Source: Kudoa neothunni
Lineage: Eukaryota; Cnidaria
NCBI GenBank assembly: GCA_964304625.1
Contig: OZ199838.1
Coordinates: 10,912,001 to 10,976,000, forward strand
Direction: 5' to 3'
Length of the DNA: 64,000 nucleotides
Shown here: positions 11,566 through 22,611 of the stretch, piece after piece
Numbering within the stretch: the stretch's first letter is position 1
Layout of the letters: every line of letters begins with the position of its first letter
The notes under the pieces: model-generated
The model's input: the letters and a program-made list of their open reading frames with translations, nothing else
Databases searched by the model: none
Told to the model about the DNA's origin: nothing
Position numbers and translations under genes: made by a program

Positions 11566-13963
11566 CCCTTTCACACCGAATGTTGCCATATGGCAACATC
11601 TGGTTGTTTTTATAATTTCCCAGTGAGTATTATATTTTACGACTGAAACATTCCAATAAAAGTTAAATTAGTGATTATTCTAGTATCAAGCGCAAAATTG
11701 GATAATTATTAAATTTTTTAGTTAATAAAAACACGCCATAAATTGAAAATTTTCAAACAATATAAAGGTCATTTTATGGCACTAAATTTACATCCTAATT
11801 ATTGTTTTAACTGTATTTAAAAAATATATATTATAAAATGGTATATCTTTTATTACAAAAATCTGTATAGATCATATAACCTTAAAGAACACTAATTTGA
11901 AGTAATAGGTTAATGCTTGTTGCTATATGACGACATTCGGCGCACTTGCTATTTTTCGGGGTCAACATTGCGATGGGTACAGATTTAGTGAAACAGATCA
12001 GTGTTGATGGTAAAATTCTTGAGGAATTAATATTACTCCCAGATGCTGATAAATCTGACGTCGAGAATATGTCTGATGATGAAAACAACAACCTACAATA
12101 TGACTCGCTTTCAGATGCCAACTCTGATAAAGAAGAGTACAATAGTGATCAGACTAATTACGTAAAAAACGCGGCAAATAGAATTGAAGAAAGTTTTTTT
12201 ATCAAACGTGGAATTTAAAATGGAACCAATTTCAGATCCATATTTATATTTCAACAGATTATTTACAGATGAATTGTTCGAACTTATACGCAAAGGAACT
12301 AATAATTATGCCGTAGAAATCAATTCAAATTTTAGAACTACAACAAACGAAATAAAATTATATGTTGGGATGCTTATACATATGTCAATAATCAAATTAC
12401 CACGAATAAGAAAATATTGATGTAGTGAACTCAATTGAAGTTTAATATCAGAAAAAATGTCCAGAGATCGATTTGAGTCCATACAAAGATATATGCATTT
12501 TTGCGATAATAATAAACTAATAACCTCTATAACCTGTAGAGACTAAGACCGTTTCTTTAAAGTGATACTCTTGCTAAATATGATAAGGGAAGAATGCCTA
12601 AAAATTGAACACGAATACAACCAGTGGGTGGATGAGCAGATGATACCATTTAAAGGTAAGTCTGGTCTCAAGAGATACTTGCCTTCGAAACCTACAAAAT
12701 AGGGCTTCAAGGTTTTCACTAGAAATGGCTTTGGTGGTATAATGCACGACTTTTTTGGAAGATGTGGATTTTAAACATGATGGTGAAAGTTTTGGTTTTT
12801 GCTCCTCTCTCATCGTATTAAAATTAGCAGAATCCATGAAGAACGGAAGCAAGCATCATTCTTATTATGATAATTATTTTTCCACGTTATCATTGCACTC
12901 AATTCTGCTAAAGATGGGTCATCATTCAACTGGTACAATAAGATCGAATTATCTTCGAAATTGCTCCATTATTGATGATAAGACGATCAGGAAGCTGAAA
13001 AGAGAAAGTTATGAATATGCTTTACATCTTGACGGTTGTTTTAAAACAAACATTGGACGTTGATTAGATGGCTCGACTGTAACTGTGACATCAACGGCTC
13101 ACTCTATTTCCCCTTGAGCTCTATTGATAGATATGATCGAAAGACAAAAAAGGTTATTAAAATTGACTGCCCCAATATAATTAAAATGTATAACCAAAAT
13201 ATGGGTGGTGTAGACTTTTTCGATATGTTAATGTTTCTTTATAGACTTCACTACATGCCCAAAAAATGGTACAAGAGAATCTTCTTGTGGGCGATAAACT
13301 GATGCATTCTTAACGGATGGCTCTCGTATAAACGTCAATGTTCTTTACATGAAATACCAACGAATAAAAGCTTGTGTTTGTTAGATTTCAGTGTTTCGAC
13401 TAGCGAACGATCAATGCATGAGAATCAAGTGGTAAGTGATGCGAGTAAAAGAGGGGTGACATCCACATCAGGTACCACTACTATCCCGATCCCTATGTCT
13501 AGTAGATCTATAATCTACCAGAATCAAAAGTGAGTGCTATTGTGCGTTTTGACGAAATTTCCCACTTTCCTTCATATACATCAACGAAAGCTAGATGTAA
13601 ATTGTGCGGAATGCACTCTAGAACTATGTGCATGAAATGTAAAGTTCACCTGTGCTTAAATATCAACAGAAATTGTTATTTAAATTTCCACAAACAAAAT
13701 TAGAAGTATTTTTTTGTTATTAAATGTGTCAAATGTGTGTAATTTTGGGTGAAAAGAGGTCTTCCTACCAACCGCGCTTGCACAGTATTGTTTTGGGGAT
13801 AAAAGCGTCTCCGAATGTTGCCATATGGCAACATTTAATTAGATATGGTTCCTAATTAAATATTTCCGAAACTTTTAAATTTGTTTTTATTATTAAAAAT
13901 ACGAATATTTTCCAGCTCCCAAAAAAATAAATTACTACAACGTGATTTTCAGGCATGAAAGGG
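11566..13963 (+). mobile_element. piggyBac-type DNA transposon, nearly complete
   Basis: The ends carry the family hallmarks. TTAA at 11562-11565 is followed by CCCTTTCACACC, and the right end TGAAAGGG is followed by TTAA at 13964-13967, giving a 2398-bp element with an intact TTAA target duplication. An 18-bp palindrome TGTTGCCATATGGCAACA sits just inside each end (11581-11598 and 13816-13833). The interior encodes a piggyBac transposase on the plus strand. It looks relatively recent because both ends are intact, but the reading frame is interrupted. Confidence 0.9.
11946..13701 (+). pseudogene. piggyBac transposase (interrupted)
   Basis: An acidic N-terminal part (SDVENMSDDENNN) is followed by the piggyBac core in pieces: LFELIRKGTNNYA, MSRDRFESIQRYMHFCDNNK, WVDEQMIPFKGKSGLKRYLPSKP (first catalytic Asp in VDEQ), YYDNYFST (second Asp), and MYNQNMGGVDFFD with YRLHYMPKKWYKRIFLWAIN (third region). 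Near 13570-13700 a cysteine-rich C-terminal finger remains (CKLCGMHSRTMCMKCKVHLC). Several in-frame stops and at least one frame change separate these blocks, so it is unlikely to give a full protein. The CRD zinc-finger end is typical of animal piggyBac transposases. Confidence 0.85.
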
Positions 13964-13967
13964 TTAA

Positions 13968-14462
13968 TAATGGGGGGTAGTCAAGGAGAAAATTGTGACA
14001 TTCCATTAAAATCGCCATTGTCACACTCAGATTTAAAGAGAAATAAATGTTACGTTGAGTGTTAGTGCCTGTAAGATTAATTAAGAGATGCTAAGAGTTC
14101 AATATAATATTACAACAACTATTGTTGCTAAGTAATAGAATGCCGAAAATTAACCTAATAATGGTGCAACACTGATAAATACGATAACAAAAAAAATAAC
14201 AGGTTCGTTTTTGTCCGTTATCGCTGATTAGAATTACGGCCATTATTCTACATTTTAACCGATGTATAAATAAAATTTTAAGATTCAGTGCAGATAATTA
14301 AGAGCAGAGTTGTTATTTTCTCCATTTTTTTAAATATAAATCTTCCATAACTTTTATATATCAATACAACACTAATAATGTAAAGTAATTTATAAAAGAT
14401 AACTATAGATTGCGTACAATCGAGAGGCTGCTTAATTCTACTCAATCAAGGATCGATCGGTA
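13968..14462. other. Intergenic, no feature seen
   Basis: Between the piggyBac target site and the signal-peptide exon at 14463. It should hold the promoter of that gene. Nothing else seen. Confidence 0.4.
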
Positions 14463-16708
14463 ATGTCAACTGTTGTAATTTTTGTGGGCGCATATTTACT
14501 AGTTTGCCTTGGCTGTTTGAGTGGTGCGGAACAAAATGCAAATGTAATTATGTATTTTCTTTATTTTCAGCTTAATTAATTGTTTAAAAAGACGTTAATG
14601 TTATATATGGAAAACGATACATTAAAATATCGATGTGATGTATGTGTGAAATCTACACCTGAGGCCCACGACTTCACTTGCACCAATAGTTACATTGGGA
14701 ATTGTGCAGGTATAAAAATATTGATCACTTTTCCCTCTTAAAGACTTACGAAAACCAGTAGATGAGTTTGAATCAAGCGATGAAATGGAAAATCATTGTA
14801 TGCGCCACATCGATCAAGCGTGTGAACCCATCAGACCTAATGCTATTGTGGTAATAGCCAACGAAGAATTTGAATCTAAGTAGGACGTTTTTTGATAAAT
14901 CATGTATGAAATTTTTATTATAATTCATAGAATGCGGAACTCGTTATATGAAAGTCACGAATTAGTCGATAGAAATGTTGCTATCAATGAAAAGGATTAT
15001 AGTATATCCTACCATGAACTCATCCCATCAGATTTAATGTTTTATTATTTTATCGATAATAAAATACATCATCCATCAATCTTGTTTTGGGTAAATTTCT
15101 AATATTCGCTTTTAAAATTATATTGGTTGGTTTTATCTGAGATTAGTACTTCAAGAAACGAAAAAATAATCAAAGGCTGCCTATAACGATAATTATTTAA
15201 ATATGTTGGCTTTAATTTTGATAAATCCTAACATTTAATTTCAGCCTTTTATTTTAATAAATATCTCTTATTTTGGATTGTCTAAAATATTCGTAGGTCA
15301 ATAGTAATTATGGCTACATTTTTATGGACTCAGATATTTTTTGTATGACATACTTGTCACAAAAATCACAAGATCGTCCCAACGTTTACACGCATACGGA
15401 TTCTAATGGAGACGATTATGAAATGTTTTATATATATTTGACATACATGGGTCATCGATTTATTCAAGACAAACTAGTTTTTAAAATTTTGAAGGTAATT
15501 ACAATTACCAATTATTTATTCCAACAAAATAGCCCTCATTTCAACCGATTAGGACAACGAATTTCCTCGCAATTCAATGGATGATAGTATCGAATTAGTT
15601 TTCCCTTGTTTATTCAACGAAAAAATCAGCTATGAACCATCTGAAATATTTGAAATATGGTTAGAACAAACGCCTATTCCCCAATATAATGGAGAAGATA
15701 TTATCTTTCTCAAAGGCCCATATGATTTTGAACAATGTGTACAATTATTGCATGAGGTAGTGGTGAATCCAAGCACGGGTTACCCATGGAGTAGTGACCA
15801 CAACAAGTTTTTGGCAATAACATATCCACCTTATCATGGAGATGAATTTTTTTACGTACCATTATAATTCAAAGTTGTCTAATTAACAGCTTGGCATTAT
15901 TTTTATTTCTTAGGTATATAACTATTACGAGCATCTAAACTCCTACGCGCGTGGATTTAGTCCTGAGAACTTAAAAACTAAGCTCAAAAATTATCTTACG
16001 GAAACTAAACCTGACGCAGAAGTACGGTATTCAAAATATACCCCTTGATTTGGTTCATATTTTTAAGGAAGTCGTCAAGTTGACGTATTATTATACTCTT
16101 CTTAGTAAAATATACGGCCATTTGGAAGTTCCCCTAGAACTTTATGTATAGTAAACATTTTACATGCATAACCCTCTTATTTCCTAAATAGATGGACAGC
16201 AGAAGCTGGACAATTGAATTCTTGAAAGAATATAAGAGGTTGAATCCCGTTAAAGGTATTAGATATGTTACATTATGGGATGCTCATTATAGTAATAGAA
16301 AATGTTCCTGTGATTACTTCAACTTCCGAAAGCTCCCCTGATTCAACGCTTAATATTCCCACTGTGTCAACGCCTAATATTCCCACTGTGTCAACGCTTA
16401 ATATTCCCACTGTGTCAACGCTTAATATTCCCACTGTGTCAACGCTTAATATTCCCACTGTGTCAACACTTAATATTCCCACTGTGTCAACGCCTAATAT
16501 TCCCACTGTGTCAACTTCTAATACTCCCATTATCTCAACCCCTAGCAGCCCGTCTACGTTGGCTAGGATACATTTTCCTGATTTGTCTCCTAATGATGAT
16601 GGGACGGATCTGAATTACGATGGAAAAAAATCAAAAATCATGCTAGTGGTTACAGTTGTTGTTCCAATCGTGTTAGTATTAATTATCTTAATAATAGCGT
16701 TGTCTTGA
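14463..16708 (+). CDS. Type I membrane protein with degenerate histidine acid phosphatase-like ectodomain and mucin-like stalk
   Basis: The start gives a signal peptide (MSTVVIFVGAYLLVCLGC). About nine exons join in phase through introns of roughly 34-200 nt. Early exons carry seven cysteines (RCDVCVKSTPEAHDFTC onward). Later blocks align, from memory, with histidine acid phosphatases: YLTYMGHRFIQDKLV (family GQLTxLGxxQ region), RNSMDDSIELVFPCLF (family RSTDVDRTLMSA), EQTPIP then DFEQCVQLLHEV (family WQPIPVHT, CPRFQEL), and LSKIYGHLEVPLEL (family WSKVYDPLYCE). The RHGxRxP motif is not seen and the C-terminal HD half is absent. In its place are eight LNIPTVST-type repeats and a C-terminal transmembrane helix (IMLVVTVVVPIVLVLIILII). 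It is likely an inactive, glycosylated surface protein. Membership is an inference; the signal peptide, repeats and membrane helix are directly visible. Confidence 0.5.
16349..16540 (+). repeat. 24-bp tandem repeat coding LNIPTVST
   Basis: Eight consecutive 24-bp units in frame. The first seven are nearly identical, differing mainly by a C/T at the Leu/Pro codon, and the eighth is diverged (SNTPIIST). The unit is Ser/Thr/Pro-rich, as in a mucin-like O-glycosylated stalk. The near-identity points to recent expansion, so copy number may vary between individuals. Confidence 0.95.
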
Positions 16709-19294
16709 GGATTCCATGAAGGGAGGCGAGCTGTATTTTTTTCAATTATTGTTAATAATGTACTCATTAAATTTCTCACAACTATTAAAACTTCAAAGCC
16801 ATAATTGTTTGTTGTATCCTTTTAGTTATTTTTTCGTTATATATTTCATGATTTCTCCGTCGGATCAGTATTAAATAATCTCTTTGAGAAGATTCTAATA
16901 ATTACAATGATTAAATGAAACAGAATAGTATACCAACAAAGAAAAATCCCAATATATTTTAACATGATTAAAATCGGTCAATACATTGATAAATTTAAAT
17001 AACTGTAATTATTATTACAATTTACGTTATATTCTTCGAAATTCAATCGTTTATACCTCTTGGCCTTAAATTGGAGGGGAACAATGAAGAATAAAGATGG
17101 ACTGTCCTATTAGAATTGGTTCAATTTTGGTGATCATTTGGAAAAATACATTTATATTAAACGTTATTGGTATCATTAGAAACTTGCTTAGTTCAAATGC
17201 TTTATATTTTCTATATGAGATATAATTTGATAAGAAATTTTCAAAATGACGACTAATTTAAATTTCATGAGAAAAATCTCATTCAGTTAATTCAAAAAAT
17301 TGAATTTCCTTATTTAGATAATGCTTAAATTTATAGCACCGATTATGTTATTTATTTTCGCTGATATTCAAATACCGCTCTATTCTATTCCGTAAACCAT
17401 TTAATACTGCTAATTTTTTTAGTGAGGGTCCGACGATATATGTTTGTTTTCGTGTCAACTTATTTATCAATTTAAACCATAGTGTTTGCACTCTCTTTTT
17501 TGTATTTTCACCATTTGTTTATTCCAATATTATTTTATTCATTCTATTTAATTTGTTTGTCAGATATCTTCAATATAACCCTTAATATTTTTGTACACTA
17601 TATTTCCAAATTTTGAGAAAATTTTTAAACGGTTAAGTAATTTTTCAATGTAGTTTTTAATGTATATAAACCATAATTACTCTTGAATTCTCTTCAATCT
17701 GTTATCTTCATGGAAAAAGAAATAAATCAATTAGAAATTATCATGAAACCTTCCTAGAATAAATTTTTTATCACATCGTTTGAAAAATTTCCTCATGTAT
17801 TTTAGCATATTTATTTTATAACTCCTTATATACAAAAATATATAAGAAAATTAGTTTAATTGATCCTATATTTTTTAAATAAAACAAATTAACTGAGTTA
17901 TAGTTTTTTGATATATTATGGAGGTAATCTGTATTGTTAAGAATCACGTAAACTTACTGCTTCACGGGAGTTGAATGCGTCGTAAAAATCGAAATTATTG
18001 TAACTATGTCTGACCTGTTACAGCTAATTACAAAAGTGATCCGTATTCAGATTTTAACAAAAGGAAAATACTGGCGTAGTATTTATATATTAAATTTAAC
18101 CAAAGTTTCTATAAAACTTCTTATTTGAATAATCTTTGTTTATTTTAAAATAATTTTAACCCCGTATTAAGAAATATTCGTAAAAATACATACTGAGAAA
18201 CAATATTTATAAAAATCGATGATCTATTTTGTTTTTAGAGTTATTGATATTTGTCGTTTCTATTTTCAATAACATGAGGTACCATTTTTATGGTAAAGTT
18301 TAAATTACAAAAATTGGTATGTGATATCGGTTAGTATTATCATCGTTTGTAAAATTCAAATTTATAAAATTTATTAAATTTTAATTGTAAAAATTAAATA
18401 TTCCGTCAATATTAGGATTAAGTTGATTGCTGAATTGATTTTATTATTATCAATAATATTAAATGAAGGATTATGCATTTCTATTATACAAATGACATTT
18501 GTTTTTCAATCTCTCTAAAATAAGAATATGCTGGAATTATTCTTTATATTTTGAATACTTCTGCAATAGTTTGGGTAACTTTCACCCAATTATAAATAAG
18601 ATGAAGTGATATACTTGTTATTACTTCAGATGAAGACATATTAAAAACTCAAATGATTTGTTTTATTTCTATCAATAAAGCCAAGTAAACTTTAAAAGAA
18701 TATAATTATGAGAGTATGAAAACGTTTTTGCTAAATACAGCAGAATTATATCATAACCAAAGAATAAGAAATTTTCAAAATTCGGCTTCTTTTTTTAAAT
18801 ATTACTACAAATGTAACTGCTATGATCTTATTTTTCTCATCTATGTATATTTTAATCAGTTTTAATACTCTTCCCGAAAATAAATTCCACAATTATTTCT
18901 ATTGATAAAACCTCATAAAGCTGTCCATTATTTTCAATGTTATAAACGGTTGAAAATTATAATCTATCTCGATTTTTATAACAATCAAATCTTCTTTATA
19001 TTTAAGGAGGAAATTGACTTCAATAGCGTTTTCACATGAATTACGGTTTAAGGATTAGTTTCCGGGTGTTTCCGTAGATTTAAAACTCATTTGTTTCCTT
19101 GGTTAAATCATTATATATTTTAGTCAGGAATATTCTTTATTAAAATTTTATCTTTTGAGTAAACAAAATATAAAATTAGTATAATCCATGACATATGGAG
19201 TAGTACGGAGACAAGGAATTATATAAAGTATTAGCACGTTTTAACACAGAGATCACTAATATCTTCATTTGCCGATAAAGGCCCAACTACAGTT
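16709..19294. other. 2.6-kb AT-rich intergenic region
   Basis: No open frame of note, no terminal repeats and no recognisable transposon remnant. The last 100 bases precede the PDSS2 start codon and should contain its promoter. Confidence 0.4.
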
Positions 19295-20508
19295 ATGACA
19301 CTGAAAACCCTTTTAACTAAGGTTATCGTCGCCGAAAATCCCTACAGTTCTTCCGTGAAGGAACTTATCAAACATACTAACTACATCTCATGGAGGAATC
19401 GTCTTCGTAAGGCTACCCGATACAACATACCACTATTTTTAAAGTTGTTGGGCAGCGTTGATCGTTCGGTCAATTTGCCACTCTATGAAGTAGTTGGAAA
19501 ATTGTTTTTAAACCACGAATATACTGAGAAACATAATCATAATATCAACTCCAACTATATACCTAGTTGTTATAGAGGCTCATCGCTGCCGCCCATTGGT
19601 TTATTGGTTGTTTCATTGTACGCCCTTTGTAAAAATATGGAAACGTTTATTCCAAGGGTACCATCGGAGATTCATGAGCTTGGTTATGCTGCAGAGCTTA
19701 TTCAGATTGGTAGTTTTCGTGTGTGTCTGCTGAGAATGACTTAATATCAACTTTAGCTTTTGAGATACATAAATGTGTGGGAAATAAATCAAACGAATTC
19801 CTTCCATCTAACATCGGGCATCTAAATAATAAATACGCCATCCTACTGGGTGATTATTTACATGCGGAAGCGTGTGGAATGTTGGGCTCGCTCAAGTTAC
19901 CACCCGTGGTGGGTTTCATGTCTCAATGTATTGTTGATAGAAGTCGTTCAATTGCTGAAGACTCTATGGATAACGCCAAAGGAATTTTGGTTTGTGATTT
20001 TAACCGTTGGCGAGAATCGGATGGTCCTTCAATTGGTTCTAGTCTTCCTTACAGTTTTCAAAGTGTTGGATATATTGTTAGAGAAAGAAAAAACAACCCA
20101 ATTATTTTAAATAATGACGATCTGTTTGTGTTCGGCGATAATTTGAATACTTTGATCAAACTGAAGCATATTTATTGGGAACTTTACCAATTGAAACAGG
20201 CCTATCCAAATGCGGTTTCAATATCTAATTCAAAATTTTTGGAAAATAATTCGATTACTAATGATCTCGATCATCAGGACATGTTTATCACCATGAGTGG
20301 ATTAGATCGTTTGAAGAAGTATCTAAGCAGTATTTCATCTTCATCAACTGTCTCGTTAAAAAGTGATCCTTGCTTGATTGACTTGCTGATCAGCAATTGC
20401 AACGGAAAAATCTCTCAGTTGACCACCTCTCTCTCCGATTGTTTGAACATTTTGGATCATCATAATTCAAAAATTAAAAATTTTTATACACGTTTTATAA
20501 AATTTTAG
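19295..20508 (+). CDS. PDSS2: Decaprenyl-diphosphate synthase subunit 2-like (non-catalytic prenyltransferase partner)
   Basis: Two exons join through a 47-nt intron (donor GTAGTTTTC after the codons for ELIQI, acceptor CAACTTTAG), giving AAELIQIAFEIHKC, which aligns with the family's ITELIHIALLVHRG. Next comes GHLNNKYAILLGDYLHAEACGML (family [21 protein letters not shown]). Total length is about 388 residues, close to human PDSS2 (399). The aspartate-rich DDxxD motifs of catalytic polyprenyl synthases are absent, as in PDSS2. In the family it forms a heterotetramer with PDSS1 in mitochondria to make the isoprenoid tail of ubiquinone. The N-terminal third (MTLKTLLTKVIVAENPYSSS onward) is plausible as a targeting region plus helices. 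Confidence 0.75.
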
Positions 20509-21595
20509 GATTTTCTTGTACATTCGGTCATTTTTTATCCCTTTGTAGTGTTGATTGCGTGTGTATTGTTAAACGTCTCCCAAACATTTTAATTTTTGTA
20601 TGTGAATGAAATAAAAATACATATTTCATTAAGAGGAGCTAACCATTATTGGACTCTACGATCGAATACGAATAAAATTTTTAAGTCTTTTACTAAATGA
20701 TTTCCAGATTGAGGGCGCGAAATTTAAATTTATTCAAAGGTACAATCTGACCTGGATATTTCATGGTTTTGATTTTATGCAAATTTGCAGGTATAGAGGT
20801 TTGTTTGAGTTATTTAATGATTTTAAAAGCTTCTTTTATGTATATTCTCAAAAGAGAAAAAAATTATAACTTTTTTCCAACCCTCTAATGTCTAGTGCCG
20901 TTGCGAGATGTCTTTCAATTGCGTGGTTTCTCCTTAGTCCCGTTGAACCACGCAATAGCCAGTTGAGGTTATATATCTTAACGAATAATTCATCCATTTA
21001 CTTTACTATGTAAATTGTATGGTAGACTATCAACATGGAAGTATTAATTAATCAAAGAATTGTTTGTGTTTAATACTAATTTTACTTTGTGCAAATAACA
21101 AGTTATCCGAATTTCCGCCCAATAACCTTTTCGTGCCCAGTGTTTATTTAAATTTTAAATGAACAAGAGAAAAAATCGCATCTCCGTGGGGCTCTATTTT
21201 TATTATTTTCTCTAGAAAAAGTTTAAAAATGTCATAATGATTCTTATCTATTTAAAAATAAATTAATAACAATTTTAGTAAATTACACCACTGAATCCAT
21301 ATTCTAAAATTTGAAATGACGCCATTTTAAACAATATAATTTATTTTTAGGCATAACCGTACAGGTTCCATGAAAGATTTTTGTTAAAATATGTAAACGT
21401 CATAGTTTTTTAACATTTATATTTGAACAAGTTTCAATATTAATTTAAAAAAGTTATACTAAAATAATTGTTAAGCATTATCTAATGAATTATTATTGTC
21501 ACTACTTATAATGATACAATATATCCATTACACAATAATAAGTGTATATATATTAAAACACATTCTGTTGCAAAAAAAATTAAATCTTTAAGTAC
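20509..21595. other. Intergenic region with one hairpin
   Basis: No gene seen. An 11-bp perfect inverted repeat (ATTGCGTGGTT / AACCACGCAAT) with a 17-nt loop lies at 20918-20956. Its role is unknown. Confidence 0.4.
20918..20956. repeat. Hairpin-forming inverted repeat
   Basis: Arms ATTGCGTGGTT and AACCACGCAAT, perfect over 11 bp, loop 17 nt. It is 400 bp downstream of PDSS2 and is not followed by an obvious transcription stop. It could be part of an old transposon end. Confidence 0.6.
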
Positions 21596-22611
21596 GTTCG
21601 AACACCGTTTATCCGTAAATATTGGGATCTGGCATTTTCCTTTCGGGTACTGAAATTTCGGTTAAACTAATTTCAATTATAGTGCATGTGCGACGGGGGA
21701 AAATTGTAGGTTGCTTACATACTTTATTTTTCATTATCCAATGTTTGTTTTATATTTTTAAAGAAAACTCTACTATATATAAGTTACACTGGTGAGTAAA
21801 ATGTGAAAACATTAGTTTGAGGTACAGTAGTTCTAGGTCCAACGTAGTCGTCGCACACACACTACCGATCTGTGTGATCTTAAAGCCGCTGCGCCATATT
21901 AGAACGATACATTATAGATTCTAAAAAATTGACCATTATTATTATTAATTTTTTTATAATTTCTTCCCATTTTGGATATTTCGAGTTTTATTAATAATGA
22001 TGGTAAGAATAATTAAAATAACAATGAGTAGTATTTTCTCAGAATTCTCCATAACGATATTTAGAATTTCAATCTGAATTATGATATGTTATATTCCAAC
22101 AATTTAATATTGACTTATGATTGTTACGACTTAATAAGACTTGAATGTGGGTATGTTCTGGGAAAAACAGATGTGTGAACATTGTTGAATTGGGTCAACT
22201 CCGTGGATAAATTGGTCTTATAAGGACACTGATAGTTTGTCATTAATCGATCTCAGAAGTTCCATTTTTATATTATATTACTCATGAAGAAATATAAGGG
22301 AATTTGTTTTTACCCAACATTTATTTGTTCATTATCAACATGGTTGCATTTTTCTAATAAAATACTATATTATCTACGTTACCTTGTTTCTATTAATCAA
22401 GCATAAACTTAAATTTAATAATTAACTAACATACGTAGCATAAAAATAAATGTAGGTGTCATTTTAACCAGGCACTAATCCGGATTTCAAGGCACATTTA
22501 TCCGAAAATTCGAGCAAAAAGTTGTTTCGGTTAAACGAAAATTTTTTACTTAGAATCTACATCATTTTAATAAAGTTTTAAAAAATTGGTCGGATAAACG
22601 GAGTTCGACTG
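21596..22611. mobile_element. Non-coding Tigger-like repeat (about 1 kb)
   Basis: The left end reads GTTCGAACACCGTTTATCCG. The reverse complement of the right end reads AGTCGAACTCCGTTTATCCG, 17 of 20 identical. The TCGAACTCCGTTTATCCG style of terminal repeat is familiar from Tigger/mariner-type elements with TA targets. The interior has no transposase. A second, more decayed copy lies at about 49.05-49.94 kb in the same orientation and shares several internal blocks. Confidence 0.6.

Noticed and set aside
14902-14945. IFIIIHRMRNS as a degenerate RHGxRxP phosphatase motif
   Set aside because: The codons before MRNS fall inside a GT-AG intron (GTAGGACG...TTCATAG) that joins the flanking exons in frame, so this string is probably not translated.
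16273-16530. 85-codon minus-strand frame of VDTVGILS repeats
   Set aside because: Antisense of the 24-bp LNIPTVST repeats; no independent evidence.
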